Positions 25,889 to 35,536 of a stretch of DNA of 64,000 nt are shown piece by piece. How positions within the stretch are numbered: position 1 is the first letter of the stretch; each line of letters starts with the position of its first letter. This DNA comes from Bradyrhizobium diazoefficiens (GTDB taxonomy: Bacteria; Pseudomonadota; Alphaproteobacteria; Rhizobiales; Xanthobacteraceae), in NCBI RefSeq assembly GCF_018129965.1, contig NZ_JAFCKW010000003.1, forward strand, positions 248,001 to 312,000. The letters are read 5' to 3'. The notes beneath the pieces were generated by a model. The model ran no database searches. It was not told where the DNA came from and saw only the letters and a program-made list of their open reading frames with translations. A program made the position numbers and the translations under genes.

Positions 25889-28252
25889 ATGCTTGACTAT
25901 AACCAGCCGATAGATCGGTCCCGGCCGGACGCCCCCCGGCAGAAGCCGCAGGCGGGCTTCAGCATGCTGGAACTCGCCAATCTGCTCTGGCGGCAGAAGA
26001 TCGCGATTGCCACGGCCGCGCTGCTCGGCGCGACGCTGGCCGTCACCGTCGGCAAGAGCGTGACGCCACGCTACACCGCCACCGCCCAGCTCTATGTCGA
26101 CCCGCGCGAGCTTCAACTCGTCGATCGCGAACTCACGCCGCGCGCGCAGGACGTCTCCGGCATGTCCATGGTGGTGGAGAGCCAGGCGCGCCTGATCACG
26201 TCCAACAGCGTGCTGCTCCAGGTGATCCAGCAGGCCGGCCTCGACAAGGATCCTGAGTTCGGCGGCGGTGCTGACGGCAGGAGCGTGGTGTCGGCGCTGC
26301 TCGGCCTGATTGGCCTGCAGCCCCGCGCGCCTTCTGCGGCGGAAGCTAAGGAAGTGCAGCTTGCGGCGCTCGAGGCGCTGAACAGGCACATCACCATCCG
26401 CAAGACCGAAAAGAGCTTCATCGTCGACATCGAGGTCTGGTCGACGGATCCGGCGAAGGCGGCGATGCTCGCCAACACGCTGACCAGCGCCTACCTCGCC
26501 GAATCCCGCAACTCGCAGGCCTCGGCCGCACGGCGTGCGACCAGCGACCTGTCCGGCCGGCTGAAGGAGCTGCGCGAGCGGCTGCGCAACGCCGAGACCG
26601 CGCTCGCCACCTACAAGGCCCAGAACAATTTCGTCGGTACCCAGGACGCGCTGATCAGCGACCAGCAGCTCTCCGGCAGCAACCAGCGGCTCGCCGCAGC
26701 CCGTGCGGCGACCATGGATGCGCAGGCACGCCTCGACCAGATCGAGGCCAGCCGCCGCACGGCTGCCGATGCCGGCGCGAACTCGGAGGCGTTGCAGTCA
26801 CCCACCATCGCGAATCTGCGCGCCCAATATGCCGAGGCGCGCAAGAAATACGCGGAACAGGCCGGCGAGCTCGGTCCGCGTCATCCCGCCCTGCGCCAGA
26901 CCGAGAAGCAGGTCGAGGACCTCAAGCGGACCATCAACGAAGAGGTCGACCGCTTCGCCCAGTCCGCCAAGAACGATCTCACGCGCGCCCGCGACTTCGA
27001 AGCCTCGCTCAGCCGCGCGCTCGAAGCGCAGAAGCGGCAGAGCGTGCAGCTCAGCCAGGCCTCGGTGCGCCTGCGCGAGCTCGAGCGCGAGGCCGACGCC
27101 AGCCGCGAGGTCTATCAATCCTTCCTCAAGCGCTCGCGCGAGACCGAGGAGCAGGAGACGCTCAACACCTCGGCCGCCCGCGTCATCGGCGAAGCGACGG
27201 TGCCGCAGCGGCGCTCGTTCCCGCCGGCGATGAGCGTGTTCGCCATGATCGGGTTCATTTTCGGCGCGATCGCTGCGTCAGTCTGGTTCGTCGCGGCCGA
27301 GCTTCTGTTCGCCAGTGCGCCGGCGCCAAGCCGTCGCGAGCGCACCGCGGCGCCGCTGGTCGCCCGAACGCCCGAGACCTCACCGGTACCGCAGATTTCC
27401 CAGCCTCAACCGGCCTTGCGCGCGCCCGAAGTGGCCCAATCGCTGCCGGAAGTCGATGCGCCTTCGCTGCAACCGTCGATGGACCAAAGCCCCCTGATCG
27501 AGAAGCCGCTGCTCGCGCGCTTCCAGGAGGCCGACGTGATCCACACGCTGGGCGCCATTCTCGCGACCGGCGGCGGTGTCGACCTGACCCGGGTCGGCTG
27601 GCCGACGCTGCGCCCCGGCTTTCCCTTGACGACGCTGCTCAATTCCTGGCGCGACATGCGCGCCGCACTGGAGCGGCGCGCCGGCGGCAAGGCGATGCCG
27701 GTCATCGCGCTCGTCGGTGCCGGCGAGACCACCGGTCGCAGCGTGACCGCGCTGAATTTCGCGCTCGCCGCAGCGCTTGACGGCGCCCGCGTGCTGATGA
27801 TCGACGCCGACCATCAAGCCCATCCCCTCTCGAACAGGATCAGCCGCCCCGGAAAGAGCGAGCCGAGCAAGGTCGGCTGGCTCTCGATCGGCAGCAAGGC
27901 AGCGCGCGAGATCAAGACGGTCAACGGCATCTCGGTGCTGCCGGCCACCGAAAGCGATGCCCGCAAGGCGGCTGAGGCGATCCGCAAGGCGGTCGAGCAG
28001 GCGCGTGCCGCCGGCGGCTATGATCTCGTGGTCCTCGACGGCCCCGCGATGCCGCTTTCGGGCGGCAGCCGCAAGCTGCTCGATGTTGCTGATGCGCTGG
28101 TGGCGGTGCTCCCGACCAGCCTCGACATCAACGACAGCCTGGAAGAGATCCTGAGCATGCTCGGCCATGCCGAGCGCAAGCTCGTCGGCGTCGTGCTCGA
28201 CGAGCTCACTCCCGCAACCCAGGCGCGCCAGCGAGGCAGACAATATGCTTGA
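25889..28252 (+). CDS. Polysaccharide co-polymerase Wzz/GumC/ExoP with degenerate BY-kinase domain
   Basis: This 787-aa inner-membrane protein controls polysaccharide chain length and export. The N-terminal Wzz domain (SMLELANLLWRQKIAIATAALLGATL, first membrane segment) is followed by a long periplasmic coiled coil with the GNVR region (QASVRLRELEREADASREVYQSFLKRSRE). A second membrane segment lies near residue 450. The cytoplasmic tyrosine-kinase-like ATPase domain follows. Its Walker A site reads GAGETTGRSVTA without the usual GKT/S lysine. No C-terminal tyrosine cluster is present. The gene overlaps the next by 8 bp. Confidence 0.9.
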   Translation: MLDYNQPIDRSRPDAPRQKPQAGFSMLELANLLWRQKIAIATAALLGATLAVTVGKSVTPRYTATAQLYVDPRELQLVDRELTPRAQDVSGMSMVVESQARLITSNSVLLQVIQQAGLDKDPEFGGGADGRSVVSALLGLIGLQPRAPSAAEAKEVQLAALEALNRHITIRKTEKSFIVDIEVWSTDPAKAAMLANTLTSAYLAESRNSQASAARRATSDLSGRLKELRERLRNAETALATYKAQNNFVGTQDALISDQQLSGSNQRLAAARAATMDAQARLDQIEASRRTAADAGANSEALQSPTIANLRAQYAEARKKYAEQAGELGPRHPALRQTEKQVEDLKRTINEEVDRFAQSAKNDLTRARDFEASLSRALEAQKRQSVQLSQASVRLRELEREADASREVYQSFLKRSRETEEQETLNTSAARVIGEATVPQRRSFPPAMSVFAMIGFIFGAIAASVWFVAAELLFASAPAPSRRERTAAPLVARTPETSPVPQISQPQPALRAPEVAQSLPEVDAPSLQPSMDQSPLIEKPLLARFQEADVIHTLGAILATGGGVDLTRVGWPTLRPGFPLTTLLNSWRDMRAALERRAGGKAMPVIALVGAGETTGRSVTALNFALAAALDGARVLMIDADHQAHPLSNRISRPGKSEPSKVGWLSIGSKAAREIKTVNGISVLPATESDARKAAEAIRKAVEQARAAGGYDLVVLDGPAMPLSGGSRKLLDVADALVAVLPTSLDINDSLEEILSMLGHAERKLVGVVLDELTPATQARQRGRQYA

Positions 28253-29048
28253 GCGTCGCGTCAATCTCGACGGCCGGGCCGCAACCGCCGATGTGCCGCG
28301 GATCACCGTCGGCGGTCTTCGCATGGCCGCGCTCGACCTGGAAGCAACGGCCGACTTCATGATCGAGGCGACGGATCCCGACAATCGCATCGGCCGTCCG
28401 CTGTACCTGACTTCGGCCAACGGCGAAGTGCTCGCGCGCTGCTCGACCGAGCCGGAAACCGAGCGCCTGTTCCGCGGCGCCGATCTCATCAACGCGGATG
28501 GCCAGCCGCTGGTGGCGGCATCGAAACTGCAATCCTGGTTTCCCCTGCCTGAGCGCGTCGCAACCACCGACCTTTTCCATGTCGTTGCGCGCAAGGCCGA
28601 GGCCGCCGGCCGCACCTTCTACATGTTCGGTGCAAGCGAAGACGAGAATGCAGCCGCGGTGGCGAATGTCCGGCGATTGTATCCGAAGCTCAAGATCGTC
28701 GGCCACAGCCACGGCTATCTGCGCGGCGAAGCCCTGCGCGCGAAGGTCGAAGAGATCAACGCGCTCGCGCCGGACTATCTGTGGGTCGCGCTGGGCGTGC
28801 CCAACGAGCAGGCCTTCGTCGAGGAATATACCCCGCTGATGACCAATGTCGGCGTCATCAAGACGTCCGGCGGCCTGTTCAACTTCCTGTCGGGCAGCCG
28901 GCCACGTGCACCCCGATGGATGCAGAAGATCGGACTCGAATGGGCTTGGCGCACATGGCTCGAGCCGCGACGCCTGCTCTGGCGCTATTTGACCACCAAC
29001 CCCCGCGCGCTCTATCTTCTCTTCAGCCGCAGGCGACCCAATCGCTGA
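28245..29048 (+). CDS. WecB/TagA/CpsF family glycosyltransferase (GT26)
   Basis: This 267-aa glycosyltransferase starts MLERRVNLDGRAATADVPRI, overlapping the gumC-like stop by 8 bp. Family motifs are LTSANGEVLARC, LINADGQPLVAASKL, RTFYMFGASEDENAAAVANV, APDYLWVALGVPNEQAFVEEY and the C-terminal VIKTSGGLFNFLSGSRPRAPRWMQKIGLEWAWR. GT26 enzymes add N-acetylmannosaminuronate, glucose or similar residues to lipid-linked intermediates. Translational coupling to the co-polymerase supports a role in the same polymer. Confidence 0.92.
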   Translation: MLERRVNLDGRAATADVPRITVGGLRMAALDLEATADFMIEATDPDNRIGRPLYLTSANGEVLARCSTEPETERLFRGADLINADGQPLVAASKLQSWFPLPERVATTDLFHVVARKAEAAGRTFYMFGASEDENAAAVANVRRLYPKLKIVGHSHGYLRGEALRAKVEEINALAPDYLWVALGVPNEQAFVEEYTPLMTNVGVIKTSGGLFNFLSGSRPRAPRWMQKIGLEWAWRTWLEPRRLLWRYLTTNPRALYLLFSRRRPNR

Positions 29049-29067
29049 CAGAAGAGTGGACGTCGAT

Positions 29068-29524
29068 ATGACGGACCGACCGATCGTCCTCGTCACAGGT
29101 GGCGCGGGCTATATTGGCTCGCACGCCTGCCGCGCGCCGGCCGCCGCCGGATATCAACGCCAGCGGCACCGATCCGGCCGGCGGCATCGGCGAATTGCGT
29201 GACAACGAGACTCATCGCATTCCGCGCGCCGTGATGGCGCTGCAAGGCCATGTCGACTTCGCCGTGTTCGGCAACGAGCACGACACGCCCGACGGCACTG
29301 CGATCCGTGATTACGTTCATGTCACCGACCTCGCCGCGGCGCATGTCGCCGCGCTGAAGCTTCTGGAGACGGGACACGCCGGCGATCCCACCTATCTGGT
29401 CGCCGATGCCTCCGCCGCCGCGCGCAAGGTGCTGGACTTCGTCCCGCGCCATTCGGACCTTGCCACCGTGATCCGGACGGCCTGGGCCTCGCACCAGAAG
29501 GCGCATCCGCTCAGATCGCGTTAA
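29068..29524 (+). pseudogene. galE: UDP-glucose 4-epimerase (galE) pseudogene with two internal deletions
   Basis: The 5' end reads [20 protein letters not shown], the NAD-binding start of GalE. The sequence then jumps out of frame within ...AAAGY straight to [25 protein letters not shown], which normally lies about 150 residues later. A second in-frame deletion fuses LLETGHAG to [10 protein letters not shown], removing the section with the NLGTGSG region. The end ([20 protein letters not shown]) is intact. The catalytic YxxxK is lost, so it cannot be functional. It directly follows the GT26 gene. Confidence 0.88.
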
Positions 29525-29750
29525 GCAATCGCAGCACCCGTGCCTTGCCGCGGATGGCTCGCGGCGGCTAGAATGGTCATCAGTAGCCGCCGCCGGCGCA
29601 TCGCCGGCTGCCGCTTTTTCAGGCGTCGCCGACGATGATGTCGGCTTGCAGGTTCCGCCAATTGCGTGAGCCGATTTTTCCGAGCGTCAAGGTCACGATC
29701 AATGTCCGCACCTCGGCCTGCTGTCAGGCGCGGATCCCGGGAGTATCGAC

Positions 29751-30095
29751 ATGATGCATCAGGCTGCACGCCTGGAGTTCGAGCGCGTGATGGAAGAGTT
29801 CGACCGCTGGCACATCGTGCCCGCGGACGAGCGCTCGCCCGCGCCTGCGTGGTGGTGGGGTCCCGCGATGGCCGTTTTCGACGACCATGAGCCGATGAGC
29901 TGCACATTATGCGCCGTGCTCGACCTGAATCAGGGCACGAGTTTCGCCGACGGTGCGCGAACGATCCTCGCGCTGTTCGTCGAGCAGACCTCGCTCACGG
30001 GACCGCAGGATTTTCCCAGCAAGGCCGAGGGCAGCGAGCATGACATCCGGGCGTTGCAGCCGCAGCCGTCAGACGACAGCGCGTTTCAGCCGTGA
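29751..30095 (+). CDS. Small hypothetical protein (114 aa)
   Basis: This soluble protein begins MMHQAARLEFERVMEEFDRWHIVPADERSPAPAWWWGPAM and includes ASFADGARTILALFVEQTSLTGPQDFPSK-type sequence (here TSFADGA). A GGGAG ribosome binding site precedes the ATG. The tail (HDIRALQPQPSDDSAFQP) overlaps the end of the converging GGDEF-EAL gene by 27 bp, so it may have drifted from an original stop. Function unknown. Confidence 0.6.
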   Translation: MMHQAARLEFERVMEEFDRWHIVPADERSPAPAWWWGPAMAVFDDHEPMSCTLCAVLDLNQGTSFADGARTILALFVEQTSLTGPQDFPSKAEGSEHDIRALQPQPSDDSAFQP

Positions 30096-33000
30096 CGCTG
30101 CGGCGTCCCGGACCGCGAGGTCGGGCGCCGGCTGGAGCGGCGGCGCGACCGGCAGCAGCAGTTCGGCCATCTGCCGGGCAGGAAGCGGCTTCGAGATCAG
30201 GAACCCCTGCATCTCGTCGCAACCATGGTTGCGCAGGAACGTCTCCTGCTCGACGTTTTCGACGCCTTCGGCGACGACCGTCATGCCGAGCGCCTTGCCC
30301 ATGCTGATGATCGCCTGCGCGATGGCCTGATCTTCCGAATCCTGTGGCAGATCGCGCACGAAGGAGCGGTCGATCTTGATGGTGTCGATCGGGAAGTGCT
30401 TCATCAACGACATCGACGAATAGCCGGTGCCGAAATCGTCGATCGCCAGACGAATGCCACGGCTCTGGATGGCGTCGAGCACCTTGAGCGCGCGCCCGAC
30501 ATTGCGCATCATCATGCTCTCGGTGACCTCCAGCTGGAGCAGCACCGGCGACATGCCGGAGGCCGCCAGCGCCTCGTCGACGTCCTGCAGCAGATGTTCG
30601 TCGACAAACTGCCGCGGCGACAGGTTGACCGCCATCGATACAGGCAACAGACCGCGGCGCTGCCACGCCATCGCCTGCGCGCAGGCTTCCCGCACGACCC
30701 AGCGGCCGATCGGCACGATCAGGCCGGTTTCCTCCGCGAGCGGGATGAACTGCGCCGGAGAGACGTTGCCGAGCTCCGGATGGGCCCAGCGCAGAAGGGC
30801 TTCGACGCCGGTAATCTGACCGGTCTCCATGTCGACCTTGGGCTGATAGTTCAGCGAGAACTGTTCGCGCTCCAGCGCCCGGCGCAGTGCGCTCTCCAGC
30901 GACAGCCGCTCGATCGACTGTGTCTTCACTTCCTTGGAGAAGAAGCGATAGCCGTTCTTGCCGTCTTCCTTGGCGAGATACATCGCCATGTCGGCGTTCT
31001 TGGTGAGCGTCTGCGCGTCGGAGCCGTTCGCCGGATACATCGCGATGCCGATCGAGGCGGTGGTGTGGCACTCGTGACCGGCAAGCTCCATGGGCTCGGC
31101 GAGTGCGATCAGCAGCCCGGTCGCGATGCGCTGGACGTCGTCGATCGCGCCGCACCGGTCGAGGATCACCACGAACTCGTCGCCGCCGAGGCGCGCCACC
31201 ACGTCACTGGCCCGCAACGCGCCGCGCAGCCGGTTCGCTACCTCGAGCAGCAGCAGATCGCCGGCCTCGTGACCGAGCGAGTCGTTGATGACCTTGAAGC
31301 GGTCGAGATCGATGAACAGCACAGCGAAACGGAGATCGTGTCGTTGGGCTTGGTCGATCGCCTCGCGCAACAAACCGTTGAACGTCTCGCGGTTCGGCAG
31401 ATTGGTGAGGCTGTCGTGGGAGGCGAGGTACTCGATCCGCTCGTCGGCCTGGTTTTTCTCGTCGGCGCGGTCGAAGTTCTCCATGGCGAAGGAGACGTTG
31501 TCGGCAAGACGTTGCAGCAACTCGACGAATTCAGCCGTGAAAGTATCCTGCTCGGCGGCCATGTAGATCATGACCCCGACCGATCGGCCGTGGGTGATCA
31601 GCGGGAATGCTGCGCCGGATCTCGCGCCGCCATGAACCAGCGCCCGAAAGACGGCGACCCGGCTGTCGTTTTCGTAGTCGTTGATGATGCAGGGCTGCCG
31701 CGTGCGAAACGCAGTGCCGCTCATGCCCCGGCCCTCGGGCCGGTCGGGGTCGATCGACAAACGGACGTCAAGCGTCATCGCGGCGGACGGACCCGCCGCC
31801 GCCCCGATCGCGAGCTGATCGCTGCCCTCCTGCGCGAGCGCAATCGTGGTGGAGGTGAACTTGCCGCCAGTGGATGCAGCCTTGCACACCAGATCGAACA
31901 GCTCGGTGCGCGACTTGGCACGCATGATCGCCTCGTTCGTGGCGCTCAGCGCCGCGAACATGCGGGTCAGCCGCTCCTTCTGTGCCTCGGCCCGCGCCCG
32001 ATCGTCGGCGCGGTCGAAATTGTCGAGCGCAAACGAAACGTTCTCGGCCAGACGCGCCAGCAGTTGGACAAGATCAGGCGTGAACGTGCCTTCGTCCGAC
32101 GACAGGAACAGCAGGACGCCGATGGCCTCGCCGCCGTTCCGCAGCAGCGGGAAGCAACCGCCCGACTTCGTGCCATGATCGCGCGCGACGCGGCGCCAAT
32201 GTGTCGAGCGAACATCGGTGAGAAGCTCGTTTGCGACGCAAGGCGTCCTGGTCCGGAATGCCGTGCCCGCCAGCCCCCGCCCCTCGGGCTCGTCCTCCGA
32301 GGTCGAGAAGCGCCAGGTTTCGACGTGATGGCGACATTCGCCCTTGGTGACGGCGATGTCGAGATGACGCCCGGTCGGGTCGACCATCGCGATGGTCGCG
32401 GACGTGAAGGTGCCGCCCAGCACTGCGGCCGTACAGACCGCCTCGAACAATTCGGCGCGGGTTTTCACCCGCATGATGGCCTCGTTGGTGGCGCTGAGCG
32501 CTTCGAGCATGCCGCTGAGGCGGTTACGCTGCATCTCGGCCTTCGCCTTGGCTTCGTTGCGGTCGAAATTCTCGAGCGCAAAAGCGACATTGGCCTGGAG
32601 GCGCTGTAGCAGCTCGACGAATTCGGGCGTGAACGTGCCGCGCTCGGGCGAGTTGAAGAGGAAAACGCCTTCGAGCCGATCGCCGTTGAACAGCGGCAGG
32701 GCCGCCGAGGCGCGGATGCCGGTTTGCATCGCGCTGGCCTGCCACGGCTTGATACGATCGTCGGCCAGGATGTCGTTGCTGATGGCGGGACTGCGGGTGC
32801 GAAACGCGATACCGGTCAGGCCTCGCCCTTCCGGCACCTTGTCGGAGGTCGAGAACCTGAATTGGCGGACGGTCTCCGAATTGGGCCCGTAGCTCGCGAC
32901 GACCCGAAGTAGTTCGCCATCCTCATCGACGAGGGCGATGTTGGCAGAAGTGAACCTCGCGCCGGTCGCGGTGGCCTCGCAGACCAGATCGAACAGCTCG

Positions 33001-34226
33001 GCTCGCGAGCGGGCGCGCAGGATCGCCTCGTTGGTCGCGCTCAGCGCCGCATACATCCGGGCCAGGCGATCTTCCTCGGCCGCGATTCGCGCTCTCTCGG
33101 CGTCGCGGTCGAAATTGTCGAGGGCGAAGCAGACGTTCTCGGCAATACGCAATGCCAGCGCGACGACACCCTCGTCGCTTGCCCAGGAGCGGCTGATGAA
33201 GGACAGGATGACGCCGACGCTGACGCCGTTCTTGATGAGCGGGGCCGCGACGCAGGCGGCGACGCCGGTGTCGACATTCGCCTTCTCCCAGGGCGTTCCC
33301 TGCGTTCGCCGTGAAAGCTCACGCTCGACGATCGGCTTCTGGGTGCGGAAGACCTGGCCGGAAATGCCGCGTCCGTAGGGATTATCCGCATCGCAGGAAT
33401 ACCGGGCCTGGGCCACCAGCTCCAGCCTCTGTCCAGTGCCCGCGACGGGTTTCAACCAATGCGAATCCGGGTCCTTCAGCAGAACGAAGGTCGCGATCGA
33501 CTTGCCGCCGTGAACGGACGCGTCGCAGACGAGCTGGTAGAGCTCCTGTTCGGTCGTCGCGCGAAGGATGGCTTCGTTGGTCGCACTGAGTGCCCCGAAC
33601 ATGCGATTCAGGCGGCGCGTCGCGCGCTCACCGGCCAGCCTCGCAGTCTCGCGGGCGAAATTGTCCAAAGCATAGGAAATGTTGGCCGACATTCGCTCGA
33701 ACAGCGAGACCATCTGCGCGTCGAGCGAGCCGGCCTTGCCGCGGGTCACCAGCAGGATTCCGATGCTCTTGCCGTTGCATAACAGCGGCAGCGCCGCCGC
33801 GGCGCCTATTCTGGCCTTCGCTGCGCCATCCCGCCATGCTCGGGAATACGGCTCGTTGAGGTAGTCGTTGCTGATACAGAGCTTCTGGGTCCGGAATGCC
33901 TCACCGCCGACACCGGAGCCCTCCGGCGTCCCGGCTACCGTCGTGATCTCGATCGCACTCAGGCGCGGAATATCCTCGCCGCAACCTGAAGCAAAGCGCA
34001 GCCGGCGACCGTCCGGCTCCACGAGGAACACGGCGACGGCCATGAAGTCCCCACTGGAAAACCCGGCATCGCAGACCTTCTGGTACAGCTCGTCCGGCGA
34101 TTTCGCGTAGAGGATGGCTTCGTTAATGGCGCTCAACGCTGCAAAAGTGCGCGCGAGGGTCGTCTGCACGATCTCAACTCCCGGGCATTTCTGCCTCTTT
34201 ATCCCGGATGCTTTATGAATGGTCAT
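30069..34226 (-). CDS. Five-GAF GGDEF-EAL c-di-GMP turnover protein
   Basis: This 1385-aa cytoplasmic protein has five tandem GAF-like sensor repeats (roughly residues 30-190, 205-375, 395-560, 580-745 and 765-930). Each opens with a helix such as RMFAALSATNEAI and most contain EGRGxxGxAFRTR. A GGDEF domain follows (intact GGDEF in VVARLGGDEFVVIL near 1045). The EAL domain has GVEALLRW, ESMMMRN, DDFGTGYSS and KIDRSFVRDL. Both c-di-GMP synthesis and degradation motifs are present. No membrane segment. GTG 34169, preceded by GGGAG, is an alternative start. Proximity to the polysaccharide locus suggests control of it. Confidence 0.93.
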   Translation of the reverse strand: MTIHKASGIKRQKCPGVEIVQTTLARTFAALSAINEAILYAKSPDELYQKVCDAGFSSGDFMAVAVFLVEPDGRRLRFASGCGEDIPRLSAIEITTVAGTPEGSGVGGEAFRTQKLCISNDYLNEPYSRAWRDGAAKARIGAAAALPLLCNGKSIGILLVTRGKAGSLDAQMVSLFERMSANISYALDNFARETARLAGERATRRLNRMFGALSATNEAILRATTEQELYQLVCDASVHGGKSIATFVLLKDPDSHWLKPVAGTGQRLELVAQARYSCDADNPYGRGISGQVFRTQKPIVERELSRRTQGTPWEKANVDTGVAACVAAPLIKNGVSVGVILSFISRSWASDEGVVALALRIAENVCFALDNFDRDAERARIAAEEDRLARMYAALSATNEAILRARSRAELFDLVCEATATGARFTSANIALVDEDGELLRVVASYGPNSETVRQFRFSTSDKVPEGRGLTGIAFRTRSPAISNDILADDRIKPWQASAMQTGIRASAALPLFNGDRLEGVFLFNSPERGTFTPEFVELLQRLQANVAFALENFDRNEAKAKAEMQRNRLSGMLEALSATNEAIMRVKTRAELFEAVCTAAVLGGTFTSATIAMVDPTGRHLDIAVTKGECRHHVETWRFSTSEDEPEGRGLAGTAFRTRTPCVANELLTDVRSTHWRRVARDHGTKSGGCFPLLRNGGEAIGVLLFLSSDEGTFTPDLVQLLARLAENVSFALDNFDRADDRARAEAQKERLTRMFAALSATNEAIMRAKSRTELFDLVCKAASTGGKFTSTTIALAQEGSDQLAIGAAAGPSAAMTLDVRLSIDPDRPEGRGMSGTAFRTRQPCIINDYENDSRVAVFRALVHGGARSGAAFPLITHGRSVGVMIYMAAEQDTFTAEFVELLQRLADNVSFAMENFDRADEKNQADERIEYLASHDSLTNLPNRETFNGLLREAIDQAQRHDLRFAVLFIDLDRFKVINDSLGHEAGDLLLLEVANRLRGALRASDVVARLGGDEFVVILDRCGAIDDVQRIATGLLIALAEPMELAGHECHTTASIGIAMYPANGSDAQTLTKNADMAMYLAKEDGKNGYRFFSKEVKTQSIERLSLESALRRALEREQFSLNYQPKVDMETGQITGVEALLRWAHPELGNVSPAQFIPLAEETGLIVPIGRWVVREACAQAMAWQRRGLLPVSMAVNLSPRQFVDEHLLQDVDEALAASGMSPVLLQLEVTESMMMRNVGRALKVLDAIQSRGIRLAIDDFGTGYSSMSLMKHFPIDTIKIDRSFVRDLPQDSEDQAIAQAIISMGKALGMTVVAEGVENVEQETFLRNHGCDEMQGFLISKPLPARQMAELLLPVAPPLQPAPDLAVRDAAASRLKRAVV

Positions 34227-34462
34227 CGCCTAAGCGGTCGTTATTACGCGCTGCAAACCGTCAATCAGAGTGAATGGGCTGAAAACGAGGGGCGACAAAC
34301 TGTCGGGAATGCCGTCGCACGGGAGGAATCCGCGGCGAAAGGCGTTGTCTCTTTACCAATTTGCAGCCCTGTATTGGTTTACGAGAGATTGATATCGCAG
34401 CCGCGCTTTGAGACGATGGCGCCCAACAACCACCCGCCAAGGGTGACGACCGAGGAAACGCC

Positions 34463-35515
34463 ATGCCGATCGTTACGGCCGACCGCCTCACGCGGATCGG
34501 CGCAGCACTGCTGCACGCCGCCGGAGCGTCCGAGGAAGAAGCCAACGCAGTCGCCGTCGGCTGCGTCGACGCCAATCTCGCAGGACACGACTCCCACGGC
34601 GTGATTGCGGTTCCGACCTATATCGACCGCATCAAGGCCGGGCACATCGTTCCCGGCGCCCAATGGACCATCGTCCAGGAATCGCCGACCACCACCGTGA
34701 TCGACGGCCATTGGGGCTTCGGCTTTCACGTCAACGCCAAGGCGATGGCGCTGACGATCGAGAAGGCGAAGACGGCGAATGTCGCTGCCTGCACCGTGTT
34801 CCGGCAAAGTCATGTCGGCCGCCTCGCCGCCTATCCGTTGATGGCGATGCGCGAAGGCATGATCGGGATTGCGACGGCGGATTCCGGCCGTTCGCCCAAG
34901 CACGTGGCGCCGTTCGGCGGCAAGGAAGCGCGGCTCGGCACCAACCCGATCTCGATCGCGGTGCCGTCCGACCTCGATGCACCATTCTATCTGGACATGG
35001 CGACCTCGGCGGTGGCGGCCGGCAAGATCCAGCTTGCGGTCGCGCGCGGCGAAGAGATTCCGACCGGATGGATCATCGACTCCGAAGGACGGCACACCAC
35101 CGACCCGACGCAATACCGCAAGGGCGGCGCGCTGCTGCCGCTCGGCGGCACCGAAGGTTACAAGGGCAGCGGTCTCGCCGCGATGGTCGAGGTGCTCTGC
35201 GGCCTGCTCACCGGTCTCGGCTTCGGTGTGGAGCCGACCGGGCGGCACAATGACGGTTGCTTCATGGCTGTGTTCAACGTGGCCGCATTCCGTCCGCTGC
35301 AGGAATTCAAGCGCGAGGTCGCCGAGTTTGCGCAGTATCTCAAATCGACCCCGCCGTCCGAAGGCAGCAAGGGCGTCTACTATCCCGGCGAGATCGAAGG
35401 GCTGCGCGAGCAGCAGCGGCTGCGCGACGGCATCGAGATCGAGGATGCGACCTGGGACAAATTGCGCGCGCTGGCACGGGACTACAGGCTCGACACGGTT
35501 CTCGACCTCGCTTGA
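34463..35515 (+). CDS. Ldh family (malate/L-lactate-type) NAD(P)-dependent oxidoreductase
   Basis: This 350-aa member of the Ldh_2 family (malate, ureidoglycolate, delta-1-piperideine or sulfolactate dehydrogenases) is distinct from classical Rossmann LDHs. Family features are GCVDANLAGHDSHGVIAVPTYIDRI near residue 33, CTVFRQSHVGRLAAYPLMA, GGKEARLGTNPISIAVPSD and FYLDMATSAVAAGKI. First gene of a three-gene operon with an FMN monooxygenase and an FAH-family hydrolase (22-bp and 16-bp gaps). Substrate unknown. Confidence 0.9.
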   Translation: MPIVTADRLTRIGAALLHAAGASEEEANAVAVGCVDANLAGHDSHGVIAVPTYIDRIKAGHIVPGAQWTIVQESPTTTVIDGHWGFGFHVNAKAMALTIEKAKTANVAACTVFRQSHVGRLAAYPLMAMREGMIGIATADSGRSPKHVAPFGGKEARLGTNPISIAVPSDLDAPFYLDMATSAVAAGKIQLAVARGEEIPTGWIIDSEGRHTTDPTQYRKGGALLPLGGTEGYKGSGLAAMVEVLCGLLTGLGFGVEPTGRHNDGCFMAVFNVAAFRPLQEFKREVAEFAQYLKSTPPSEGSKGVYYPGEIEGLREQQRLRDGIEIEDATWDKLRALARDYRLDTVLDLA

Positions 35516-35536
35516 CGGCATCAGGAGAACTTCATC

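Noticed and set aside
30225..32609. 794-codon plus-strand frame
   Set aside because: Antisense shadow of the GAF-GGDEF-EAL gene, whose domains are unmistakable on the minus strand.
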